DNA of 64,000 nt from Betaproteobacteria bacterium HGW-Betaproteobacteria-22. GTDB lineage: Bacteria; Pseudomonadota; Gammaproteobacteria; Burkholderiales; Methylophilaceae. The notes under the pieces are model-generated. The model had not been told where the DNA came from. It did not search any database and saw only the letters and a program-made list of their open reading frames with translations. Positions 36,326 through 45,109 of this stretch are shown in pieces. The stretch is from the NCBI GenBank assembly GCA_002842285.1, contig PHCJ01000006.1, forward strand, positions 1 through 64,000, read 5' to 3'. Each line of letters opens with the position of its first letter. Position 1 is the first letter of the stretch. Position numbers and translations under genes: made by a program.

Positions 36326-37825
36326 ATGCCTGATTCACTTAAAACAACAAAATCAATCCAACTCAAACCATTTTTCTGCAATGTGCAATTTGTAGAATCT
36401 GTATTGCACGGTGTGTCGGATGAACTGTATGTAATCAATGCGGAAAATATGCAGATCCTCTATGTCAATGAGCGCGTGCTGAAGAACAATGCTTATGATT
36501 TTGAGCAACTCAAGCAGCAGAGTTTGCTTAATGTGCTTGGTGTGGGCCAGGCAAGTATGCAGCGATACTTGTCTGAGCATCAGTCTTTGGGTGAGTTCTT
36601 TGAGATGGTGCAGGAGCTAACGCTTGAAAATACAGCGCATCAGGCAGTTAAGTTGCTGGCTAAATGTATTGAATTTAATCATAAGCCTTGCATTTTAGTG
36701 ATTAAACCAGCTGTTTCCGGAAATGGCGCCAAAGACACCAGCGCGTTTTTAGATAATTTTTTGCAGGCCTTGCATGAAAGTGAGTCGCGCGTAGATGAAA
36801 TTGTATCGAACACGCCAGGTATGTTTTTTCAGTTGCAGCGCAACAGTGAGGGTGCGCTATCTTTTGCCTATTTAAGCGAAGGTTGTCAGGCGCTTTTAGG
36901 CTTGAGTGCTAGCGATTTGCAGCAGGATGCAAAGTTGTTTTATGAAATGATTAACCCGGAAGACCGGGCAAGGCTTAATCAACGCTTTGAACTCTCGGCA
37001 ATGGAGCTCAGTCAGCTGGATTGGGAGGGCCGTGTCTGGATTCACGACTGGCAGGATCATAAGTGGATTAACCTACGTGCGATTCCTCACCAGTTAGACA
37101 ATGGTCAGATACAGTGGGCCGGTATTATTATCAATATTACAGAAAGCAAGGAAGAAAAGCTGGAGCTTGAATCTTCCAGACGCGAGCTCGCTGAATTAAC
37201 GGCGCATTTAAATCAGGTGAAAGAGCAGGAGCGTACCAGAATCGCGCGCGAGATTCACGATGATTTGGGTGGGAATTTAACTGCCATCAAAATCGGGCTG
37301 TCTTCAATTATTCGGCGAATTACCAATGGTCAGCCAGTCACCAGGGAGCAGGCGCTTAATTTAGAGGGGATTGTTGATAACACGTTTGAAGCTGTGCACA
37401 GAATTTCCAGCGATTTACGGCCCAATGTGCTGGATCTGGGTATTGTTGCAGCGCTTGAATGGCAGGCTAAAGCATTTGAAAAGCAGGTGGGTGTCCCGTG
37501 TCATTTTACATTTAACCAGAATGATATTTACGTTTCTCCTGAGCAGGCGATTGCGTTGTTTCGCATATGTCAGGAGTCTATGTCTAATATTGCCAAGCAT
37601 GCGGAGGCTACAAGAGTGAATTTGGATTTGGATATTTATAAAAATGAAATTATGATGATGATCAGTGATAACGGGGTCGGCATCAGCGCGTCAGATATTT
37701 ATAAGTCCAATTCTTTTGGATTGCGGGGGATGCAGGAACGCGTGGCTGCATTAAATGGCCATTTTGAAATTGGCCAACAAGACAAGGGCACGTTGATTAC
37801 AGTTAGGCTGCCCTTGGAGCAATAA
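36326..37825 (+). CDS. Sensor histidine kinase, NarX/UhpB type, PAS-containing
   Basis: A 499-residue protein without obvious membrane helices, so probably cytoplasmic. A PAS-like region (about 20-120) is followed by a second PAS fold with PAC segment (DWEGRVWIHDWQDHKWINLR). The HisKA_3 box is QERTRIAREIHDDLGGNLTAI with the phosphorylated His. The ATPase domain has FRICQESMSNIAKHAEAT (N box), ISDNGVGIS (G1) and FGLRGMQERVAALNGHF. It probably phosphorylates the NarL-type regulator 112 bases downstream. The signal is unknown. Confidence 0.9.
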   Translation: MPDSLKTTKSIQLKPFFCNVQFVESVLHGVSDELYVINAENMQILYVNERVLKNNAYDFEQLKQQSLLNVLGVGQASMQRYLSEHQSLGEFFEMVQELTLENTAHQAVKLLAKCIEFNHKPCILVIKPAVSGNGAKDTSAFLDNFLQALHESESRVDEIVSNTPGMFFQLQRNSEGALSFAYLSEGCQALLGLSASDLQQDAKLFYEMINPEDRARLNQRFELSAMELSQLDWEGRVWIHDWQDHKWINLRAIPHQLDNGQIQWAGIIINITESKEEKLELESSRRELAELTAHLNQVKEQERTRIAREIHDDLGGNLTAIKIGLSSIIRRITNGQPVTREQALNLEGIVDNTFEAVHRISSDLRPNVLDLGIVAALEWQAKAFEKQVGVPCHFTFNQNDIYVSPEQAIALFRICQESMSNIAKHAEATRVNLDLDIYKNEIMMMISDNGVGISASDIYKSNSFGLRGMQERVAALNGHFEIGQQDKGTLITVRLPLEQ

Positions 37826-37937
37826 GCGGCAGGTCATTGATGTGCTTCGGTTCTGTATAAATTTTATTGAACAGGATGTTAGATAACTTGTTTTAATTGA
37901 TTGATTTTAAATAGTAAACAATAAACTTCGGCGCAAT

Positions 37938-38585
37938 ATGACCAAGAACTCAAAGATTAAAGTGATCATCGCGGATGACCATGCCATTTTAAGGGCAGGC
38001 CTTAAACAGATACTGGCTGAAACTGATGAGATTGAAGTGATTGCAGAAGCTGAAAATGGCTTTGAAGCGATACAGCTTGTTTCAAAACTAGAGGCGGACG
38101 TGCTGTTGTTGGATATTTCGATGCCGGACCGCAATGGCATTGAAGTGCTTAAATATATTAAACGTGACAATAGTCAAATCGCCGTACTCATGCTTTCCAT
38201 GCATCGGGAAGATGAGTATGCAATACGCGCATTAAAATCTGGCGCGGCCGGTTATTTGTGCAAGCAAAGCGCCTCCTCAGATTTGGTGGGTGCAATCCAC
38301 GCCGTGGCAAAAGGTAAGAAGTTCATTACCGCAGAAGTGGCGGAAATACTGGCGAATCAGGTTGGCGCAGAGAGTAAACAGGCGCCGCATCAACTGCTTT
38401 CAGACCGTGAATATGAAACATTTATCATGATCGCTTCCGGGTTGACGGTGGGTGAAATCGCAGAGAAGCTGTCGCTTTCAGTTAAAACGGTAAGCATGTA
38501 TCGCACAAGGTTGCTAGAAAAAATGCAGTTAAAACATAATGCAGATTTGACGCATTATGCATTCAAGCATCAGCTTGTGGAATAA
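37938..38585 (+). CDS. NarL/LuxR-family response regulator
   Basis: A 215-residue two-domain regulator. The receiver has IADDHAILRAGL, phospho-acceptor Asp59 (VLLLDISMPDRNG) and MHREDEYAIRALKSGAAGYLCK. The C-terminal LuxR helix-turn-helix is LSDREYETFIMIASGLT followed by EIAEKLSLSVKTVSMYRTR. Partner of the upstream kinase. It lies immediately before the glycosylation island, so it is a candidate regulator of it, by position only. Confidence 0.93.
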   Translation: MTKNSKIKVIIADDHAILRAGLKQILAETDEIEVIAEAENGFEAIQLVSKLEADVLLLDISMPDRNGIEVLKYIKRDNSQIAVLMLSMHREDEYAIRALKSGAAGYLCKQSASSDLVGAIHAVAKGKKFITAEVAEILANQVGAESKQAPHQLLSDREYETFIMIASGLTVGEIAEKLSLSVKTVSMYRTRLLEKMQLKHNADLTHYAFKHQLVE

Positions 38586-38717
38586 GTGTGGTTTGCGATA
38601 ACAATGCTGGTTTGCAATGTGCCAACTGTCCTGATGGCGACCTAATTGATGAATTAAACCACTTTCATTATTTTGTTGTGAAGATGAAGTGTGCTGTTCG
38701 CTGTGAATAATATCAAT

Positions 38718-38732
38718 ATCACATATTGTGAT
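38718..38732. promoter_or_regulatory. Inverted repeat upstream of the island
   Basis: ATCACA-TAT-TGTGAT lies 40 bases before the first island gene and sits in AT-rich DNA that could hold its promoter. The arms are perfect over six bases. It is not the usual CRP layout (TGTGA-N6-TCACA), so the binding protein is unknown. Confidence 0.35.
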
Positions 38733-38771
38733 TCAATATATTTGTCTAACGATTAGGGCTAGCAAACTCTC

Positions 38772-41700
38772 ATGGCAAGTAAAATCAAGCATGGCTCACA
38801 GCCTGCAGCAGTTGAGGTAAATGCGTTATCTGCACTGTTTAACCAGGCGCAGTTTGATGAGGCTTTGGTGTTGGCCATCAAGTTTACACAGCAGTATCCC
38901 AGACATGGTTTTGGCTGGAAGGTGCTGGGTGCCATCTATCAGTCTAAAGGATTGCTTGACCAGGCATTGGGTGCTTTAAAAAAAGCAGCGCAATTTTCAC
39001 CTGATGATTATGAGGCGCAATATAACCTGGGCAATTTTTTTTATGATCAGCAGCAATTTCCTGCGGCTGCTGTGTGCTACCAAAAAGCGATTAAGCTGAA
39101 CCCTGCCTTCACCGCGGCACACTATAATTTAGGCAATGCGCTTAAAAATCAGGATTTAATAGCGCAGGCAGAATCGAGCTACCGCAACGCACTGGCGCTG
39201 GATGCTGAAAATGTCATGATTCTGGAAAATCTGGCCCACGTGTTATACGAGCAAGCGCATTATGCAGAAGCAAAACACTGTTACGAAAGAATATTAAGTA
39301 TCGAGCCGGATTTTGTTACGGCACAGATTGGACTTGGCGCCGTGGCTAAGATGCAAGACCAGCCAGAAGAAGCTGAAGCAAGTTTCAGAAAAGCCATTGA
39401 GCGTGGTGCTGGTATTGAAGCATATAGCGGTCTTGCAGATTTGCTGCACGCATCTGGTAGGCTGACTGAGGCTGAGACTTGCCTGAATGCAGCTATTTCG
39501 GTTTTTCCGCAGTCGGTTGACGCCCTTGTTAAGCTGGCTATCTTTTTAAGGACGATAGGGCGCGTGCCAGAGTCTGTCCCGTACTTTACTCAAGCACTGG
39601 CAATTGATCAGTCACGCAAAGATGTGCATGTTGATCTTGGGCTTGCAAAAGCCGGTGCAGGGTTGCTTTCAGAGGCGGAAGCCTGTTATCGGCGCGCAAT
39701 AGCACTGGACCATGATTACTGGTTGGCTTACAACAACCTGGGGCTTGTTTTGCATGAAATGCATCGTCATCAGGAGGCTCTGCAGGCTTTTGACAAAGCC
39801 ATTGCGTTACACCCTGGCGAAGCCTTGCTTTACAGCAATCTAGGCTTGAGTTTGGGTGCGCTAGGGCAGCTCAAAAAAGCAGAAGCGTCACTTAAAAAGG
39901 CTATTGAGATTTATCCTGCTTATGTGAATGCACATATTAATCTGTGCACTAATTATATCGGTCAAGGCCGCTTGGATGAGGCTGAGGCTGAGTGCCTCGA
40001 GGCACTCAAGTATGATCCGGATTCAAATAAGGCGAGGAGTAATTTGCTTTTTCTAATGAATTACTCCGGACATCACAGTGCGGAATACCGGTTGCAGCAG
40101 GCATGTGAATTTAATCAGGTTGTGACTAAAAAAGTCGGACATGCATTTACTGAGTGGCAATCTGGCGCTGATGCAAAGCGCTTGCGCATAGGTGTGATGT
40201 CGGGTGACTTGCGCCAACATCCAGTGGCTTATTTTCTTGAGAACTGGGCAAAGAATGTTGATTTCTCCAAGTTTGAACTTTATGCCTATGTGACTGACTC
40301 GCGTGAAGATGCTTTTACCGGCAGGTTAAAGCCCCACTTTTCCTATTGGAAATCTCTGGTGGGTTTAACGGATCAGGCGGCTGCAAAGTTGATTCATCAA
40401 GATGGCATTGATATTTTATTCGATCTGTCTGGTCACACATCGGGCAATCGTCTACAGATTCTGGCCTGGAAGCCTGCACCTGTTCAAGTGAGCTGGCTTG
40501 GTTATTTTGCGACTACAGGCATGCAGGCTGTTGATTACTTTATTGCAGACGAAGTTGGGGTGCCTGTATTGCATCAGGCGCATTTTGTTGAAAAAATCAA
40601 ATATTTACCACATACACGATTGTGTTTTACAGCCCCGCATGTTGATGTTGCCGTGTCCACCTTGCCAGCACTAGAAAATGGCTATATTACTTTCGCCAGT
40701 TTTCAAACCCTGGCAAAGGCGGGCGAGCAAGTGTTGGCATTGTGGGCTGAGGTGATGCTGGCTGTACCTCACTCCAAATTGCGCTGGCAGTGTAAGTCTT
40801 TGGCAGATTCAGATGTAAAGACTGAAATATCTGCCAAATTTGCACAATTAGGCATTAGTGCAGATAGATTGATTCTGCTTGGCTCTGTCTCGCGTGAAGC
40901 CTATTTTGCAGCGCATCATGAAGTAGATTTTATATTGGATACTTTTCCATATCCTGGTGGTACAACCACTTGTGAAGCTTTGTGGATGGGGGTGCCAACG
41001 CTTACGCTAGCAGGTGATAGCTTGATCGCAAGGCAGGGTGCAAGCATGCTCAATGCAGCAGGTCTGGCCGCTTGGATAGCTGAAACCAGAGAGGAATATC
41101 TCAATAAAGCGATATCCCTGAGTGGTGACTTGAGTTGGCTTGCCCAGTTCAGGGCTGGCTTGCGAGCCAAGGCACTTGCCTCACCTTTGTTTGATGGCAA
41201 GCAGTTTGCAGCTAATATGGAAGAAGCTATTCGCGAAATGTGGCTAGCGCATTACCCTATGGTAAAAGCAGACAAGCTGCGCAAGGGGGGTGAAGTGCAG
41301 TATCAGGCCTTAACGAAGGCAGCTTATGAGCAACAGCTTAGACAATCCCAAAATCGCCACGTACAGATTGTCAGTGCTACCCGATATTCTGAGTCGGATT
41401 TCTGGAGCAAATCTGCACTTGGCCTATCATTACCACGGCATCAAAAGCAAAATCAATATCTCACCGTAAACGTCGCTTTTAACAATACACGTGGTCTTTC
41501 CGAGGTGTTTAATCAGGCGATTGTGCAAGCTGGTGATGACGTTATACTGCTGTTTGTTCATGATGATGTCTGGCTTGATGAGGCTAATCTAGTCGATACA
41601 CTGATTGCAGCACTAGAACATTATGATGTGGTTGGTATTGCGGGTAATAAACGCCGACTGCCTAATCAGCCGGCCTGGCTGTTTGTTGACACTGCAATGC

Positions 41701-43820
41701 ATTGGGATGCGCCTGAATACCTAAGCGGCACCGTGTCGCATGGTCCGCATGCGTTTGGTGAAGATAAGGTTTATGGTGATGCACCTGCTGCCTGCGAATT
41801 GCTGGACGGTGTGTTGATTGCAACCAGAGAGTCGGCATTAAATGTTGCCCATGTCAGGTTTGATCCTCAGTTTGATTTTCATCTTTATGATGTCGATTTT
41901 TGCAGAAGTGCGCGTGCAGCCGGGTTAAGTATTGGAACTTGGCCAATAAAAATCACCCATCAAAGTGAAGGTGCATTTGGCTCGCCACATTGGGCGCAGA
42001 AATGCCAGTTGTATTTCAATAAATGGGAAAGCAACACGCCTCAGCAGCAGGCCTTGCATGATGCGATGAACCAAGTCATGCAAATGGCGCTACAGCATGA
42101 AACAGAAGGACAGTTGGAGCAGGCTGCGATACTGTATCAAGAGGTGCTGAAAATTCAGCCTGATAATGCAGAAGCTAATTATAAGCTGGGTATTGTAGTG
42201 TTTAATCTGCATGGTGTAAGTGAAGCCTTGCCTCTGCTTGAAAAGGCCGTGCAATGTGAACCGGAAAACGAGCAGTATTGGGTGGCCTATATTGATGCAC
42301 TGATGCAGTCTGCCGATGCTGCAACCGTGCTGGAAGCTTTAGAGTTAGGACAGAAGTTTGGCCTAACAGCAGAAACTGCTCAGGCACTTGCTGAAGAGTT
42401 TCTGGAAAGAAATGCACCTCAAGAGCAGTCTGAAGCCATCAGTTCATTGTATTCGAATGAGCAAATAAAGCAGTGTCTGATAGAAATGCTAACTACCAAC
42501 CTTGCTGAGATTGGCGCTCATGATGGCAGCGATAATAAAGGCTCTTCATTAAAAAGTGATATTTCTCCGTATCTAGACCTGTCTGCATTTGAAGCAATTG
42601 TTAGTGCGTTAAATAGTGCGCATCATCAAGATGAGTTGATTGCGTTGATATATAAAGTAATCAGTGCAATTAAGCTTCAAAAAGAGTTTGTAGGGATTAA
42701 GGTTTTCACCCCCTATTTTGATCGCGTACTTGAAGCAGTTGATTTGGAAATATCCAGTGTTATACCTAGAGACCACAAGTTGGCTAATGTGGTCGTGGCA
42801 TCTGAAATCTACGATTACGGTGGTCATACCAAAGTCATTCAGGAAATCCTGGAGTCTGTGGAAAACCCAATGCTAATCGTCACCGATGTCTATAACCGCT
42901 GTGCGAAAAATCATTTGTTCGAGAAAGTTGCATCAGCATTTCATTGCCCGGTCATGATTTTGCCAAACGAAGCCTATTTGGATAAAGCTAAAAGGTTGGC
43001 AGATTTTATTAATAGCACTGCAAAAAACGTATTCATTCTGACACATCATGAAGATGCGGTGGGTATCGCAGCTTGCCAAAAGAAAATAGATACCAGATAT
43101 TATTTTGTGCACCATGCAGACCATAATCCTGCCCTTGGTAATACCGTGTCGCACTTTAATCACGTTGATTTGTTTGAGCCTATGGCGAAGTTATGTGCAC
43201 ACGACTTGAATAAGCCGGTGACTTTGCTACGCACTTCCTCCACAGATTTAGGGGCAAAAAAATTCACATATCCTATTCGCCAGTTCTCGACCGTGACTGC
43301 GGGGTCTGCTGGCAAATTCGCCATGGCGGGTGAGTGTAGTTTAAGCAACATTGTAATTGCGTGTCTAACAACTTGTGGCGGGCAGCATTATCATTTTGGC
43401 GACCTTTCAACTGAACAGCTGCAGATGGTTCACGATAATCTGGATCGGGCCGCTATTGATACTACACGTTTTGTCTATAAAGGCAATGTGCCATCACTGT
43501 GGGAAGCTCTACTATTGGTTGATGCACACATATACATTGGTTCAGCACCAACCCCAGGTTATAAATCAAGCATGGAGGCTTCAGGTGCTGCGTATCCGCT
43601 TCTAACTTACGTGCCCGCAGACAAGCCGAGATATCTCCATGTTGGATTAAGTGTGGAGGCTGGGCTTGCATGGGTAGATGTGCCTGCGTTGATTGCTTGT
43701 TTGCAGATTGTCATGAACGACCATGTCTCTTTGTCACTTGGATCGAGGCATTATTATGAAAGCAATTGCTCAAGCGATGGTTTTAAGCAAAGGGTTATGG
43801 TGCTGTGTGCAGATGAATAA
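38772..43820 (+). CDS. Giant multi-domain glycosyltransferase: TPR, GT41 (OGT/SPINDLY), GT2-like, TPR module, GT-B-like
   Basis: A 1682-residue protein, far longer than ordinary bacterial OGT-like enzymes (600-750). Residues about 15-435 are some eleven TPR repeats. About 465-835 is a GT41 domain (IGVMSGDLRQHPVAYFLENW, FDLSGHTSGNRLQILAWKPA, PVQVSWLGYFATTG, DFILDTFPYPGGTTTCEAL). About 860-1090 is a GT2-like domain with LLFVHDDVWLDEAN and FDFHLYDVDFC. About 1095-1215 is a TPR-like module also found in three other island proteins. About 1260-1682 is an unrecognised, possibly GT-B, domain (VVASEIYDYGGHTKVI, GSAPTPGYKSSMEASGA). No membrane helix or signal, so it acts in the cytoplasm. GT41 enzymes glycosylate Ser/Thr of proteins; flagellin is the natural target here by neighbourhood. 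The island starts with this gene. Confidence 0.88.
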   Translation: MASKIKHGSQPAAVEVNALSALFNQAQFDEALVLAIKFTQQYPRHGFGWKVLGAIYQSKGLLDQALGALKKAAQFSPDDYEAQYNLGNFFYDQQQFPAAAVCYQKAIKLNPAFTAAHYNLGNALKNQDLIAQAESSYRNALALDAENVMILENLAHVLYEQAHYAEAKHCYERILSIEPDFVTAQIGLGAVAKMQDQPEEAEASFRKAIERGAGIEAYSGLADLLHASGRLTEAETCLNAAISVFPQSVDALVKLAIFLRTIGRVPESVPYFTQALAIDQSRKDVHVDLGLAKAGAGLLSEAEACYRRAIALDHDYWLAYNNLGLVLHEMHRHQEALQAFDKAIALHPGEALLYSNLGLSLGALGQLKKAEASLKKAIEIYPAYVNAHINLCTNYIGQGRLDEAEAECLEALKYDPDSNKARSNLLFLMNYSGHHSAEYRLQQACEFNQVVTKKVGHAFTEWQSGADAKRLRIGVMSGDLRQHPVAYFLENWAKNVDFSKFELYAYVTDSREDAFTGRLKPHFSYWKSLVGLTDQAAAKLIHQDGIDILFDLSGHTSGNRLQILAWKPAPVQVSWLGYFATTGMQAVDYFIADEVGVPVLHQAHFVEKIKYLPHTRLCFTAPHVDVAVSTLPALENGYITFASFQTLAKAGEQVLALWAEVMLAVPHSKLRWQCKSLADSDVKTEISAKFAQLGISADRLILLGSVSREAYFAAHHEVDFILDTFPYPGGTTTCEALWMGVPTLTLAGDSLIARQGASMLNAAGLAAWIAETREEYLNKAISLSGDLSWLAQFRAGLRAKALASPLFDGKQFAANMEEAIREMWLAHYPMVKADKLRKGGEVQYQALTKAAYEQQLRQSQNRHVQIVSATRYSESDFWSKSALGLSLPRHQKQNQYLTVNVAFNNTRGLSEVFNQAIVQAGDDVILLFVHDDVWLDEANLVDTLIAALEHYDVVGIAGNKRRLPNQPAWLFVDTAMHWDAPEYLSGTVSHGPHAFGEDKVYGDAPAACELLDGVLIATRESALNVAHVRFDPQFDFHLYDVDFCRSARAAGLSIGTWPIKITHQSEGAFGSPHWAQKCQLYFNKWESNTPQQQALHDAMNQVMQMALQHETEGQLEQAAILYQEVLKIQPDNAEANYKLGIVVFNLHGVSEALPLLEKAVQCEPENEQYWVAYIDALMQSADAATVLEALELGQKFGLTAETAQALAEEFLERNAPQEQSEAISSLYSNEQIKQCLIEMLTTNLAEIGAHDGSDNKGSSLKSDISPYLDLSAFEAIVSALNSAHHQDELIALIYKVISAIKLQKEFVGIKVFTPYFDRVLEAVDLEISSVIPRDHKLANVVVASEIYDYGGHTKVIQEILESVENPMLIVTDVYNRCAKNHLFEKVASAFHCPVMILPNEAYLDKAKRLADFINSTAKNVFILTHHEDAVGIAACQKKIDTRYYFVHHADHNPALGNTVSHFNHVDLFEPMAKLCAHDLNKPVTLLRTSSTDLGAKKFTYPIRQFSTVTAGSAGKFAMAGECSLSNIVIACLTTCGGQHYHFGDLSTEQLQMVHDNLDRAAIDTTRFVYKGNVPSLWEALLLVDAHIYIGSAPTPGYKSSMEASGAAYPLLTYVPADKPRYLHVGLSVEAGLAWVDVPALIACLQIVMNDHVSLSLGSRHYYESNCSSDGFKQRVMVLCADE

Positions 43821-43890
43821 TCATAATCAGTGTTTGTGGGATTAAGATGTCCTGCTCGAAACTTAATTAGTTGAAATATCAAGATAAATA

Positions 43891-45084
43891 ATGAAACCAT
43901 TAGTTTGTGTGGCTGGTCAAAACTCAATATCTGTCAATGGGTTATGTTTTATAGTTAAACTTTATCCTGAGATTGATGTTTGTTATATTCCCTCACGATT
44001 CGATCAGGGTTTTAATCATTGGCAACCCTCCTTGATAAAAAAAGCCAGTGAACTGGGTGTTAGAAGAGTCACTTTGGACGATATCTATCAAGAAGAGCAC
44101 CTGATTTTCATTTCTCTTCAGTACTCCGAGATTATCAAACCAAAAAAATTCAAATCCAGGTCTTTATATAATCTGCATTTCTCTCAATTGCCGAAGTACA
44201 AAGGGGTTTACCCGGCTATGCATGCAATTATGAATGGGGAAGTGGAGGCTGGTGTGACGCTGCACTGGATTGATGATGGCATTGATACCGGTAATCTGAT
44301 TGCGCAGGATACCGTGCCCATAGCGATTCAAGATACTGCACGTGCTTTATATCTGAAGCAGTCTGAGTGCGCCTATAGACTGTTGGAAGCTAACTTGGCA
44401 GGTTTGCTACAAGGCGATGTGCCTTCTTATCCCCAAGCTGCAACAGGTGCATCGTATTACTCAAAATCGTCTATTGATTTTTCTGCATTCAGTTTTGATT
44501 TCAATAAAACTGCATTTGAAATTCATAATCAATTTCGTGCTCTAAATTTCAGGGAGTATCAAATGCCGGTCTACCGAGATTGGCAGATACTCAGTACAGA
44601 AATATTACAAGAGAAGAGTATACAAAAGCCAGGTGCGCTAATTGATGAAACCGATGCATACTTCGTGATTGCAACGATAGACTTTAATTTGAGGCTGATA
44701 AAAGACTACTATCCTGCGTTATGGTCGGCATGCAAGCAAGGGGATATGGCTGGATTCAACCATGCTGTGCGATTCATAGATAACTTGGATTTGCGTGACC
44801 AACATGGCTGGAATGCACTCATCATTGCCAGTTATTATGGGCAAGTTGAGATTATGCGAAAGTTGATTGGCTATGGTATGGATGTCAATACGAAAAACTA
44901 TAAAGGCACTACGCTTTTGATGTATGCATTAAGCTTTTTCGAGAACACAGGTGATGATACGCCACTCAAGTTGTTGCTTGAGTTCAAACCAGACCTTTTA
45001 TTGCGAGATGATCACGGTAAGGATATCGGCGCATATATAGTTGAAAAGGGTTTAAATCACTTGTTGCCTATGTTAAGTAATTAA
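43891..45084 (+). CDS. Sugar N-formyltransferase with C-terminal ankyrin repeats (QdtF/FdtF-like)
   Basis: A 397-residue protein. Residues 1-240 hold a formyltransferase domain with the catalytic triad Asn94-His96-Asp132 (YNLHFSQLPKYKGVYP and DDGIDTGNLIAQ). Residues about 265-397 contain ankyrin-like repeats (DQHGWNALIIASYYGQVEIM, NYKGTTLLMYAL). This architecture is that of QdtF from Providencia, which uses N10-formyl-tetrahydrofolate to formylate dTDP-3-amino-3,6-dideoxyglucose and where the ankyrin region binds nucleotide sugar. FdtA and FdtB encoded 9 kb downstream would supply a matching 3-amino sugar. Predicted product: dTDP-3-formamido-3,6-dideoxyhexose. Confidence 0.82.
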   Translation: MKPLVCVAGQNSISVNGLCFIVKLYPEIDVCYIPSRFDQGFNHWQPSLIKKASELGVRRVTLDDIYQEEHLIFISLQYSEIIKPKKFKSRSLYNLHFSQLPKYKGVYPAMHAIMNGEVEAGVTLHWIDDGIDTGNLIAQDTVPIAIQDTARALYLKQSECAYRLLEANLAGLLQGDVPSYPQAATGASYYSKSSIDFSAFSFDFNKTAFEIHNQFRALNFREYQMPVYRDWQILSTEILQEKSIQKPGALIDETDAYFVIATIDFNLRLIKDYYPALWSACKQGDMAGFNHAVRFIDNLDLRDQHGWNALIIASYYGQVEIMRKLIGYGMDVNTKNYKGTTLLMYALSFFENTGDDTPLKLLLEFKPDLLLRDDHGKDIGAYIVEKGLNHLLPMLSN

Positions 45085-45109
45085 CACGCTCAAGGTATCA
45101 GAGATTGCC

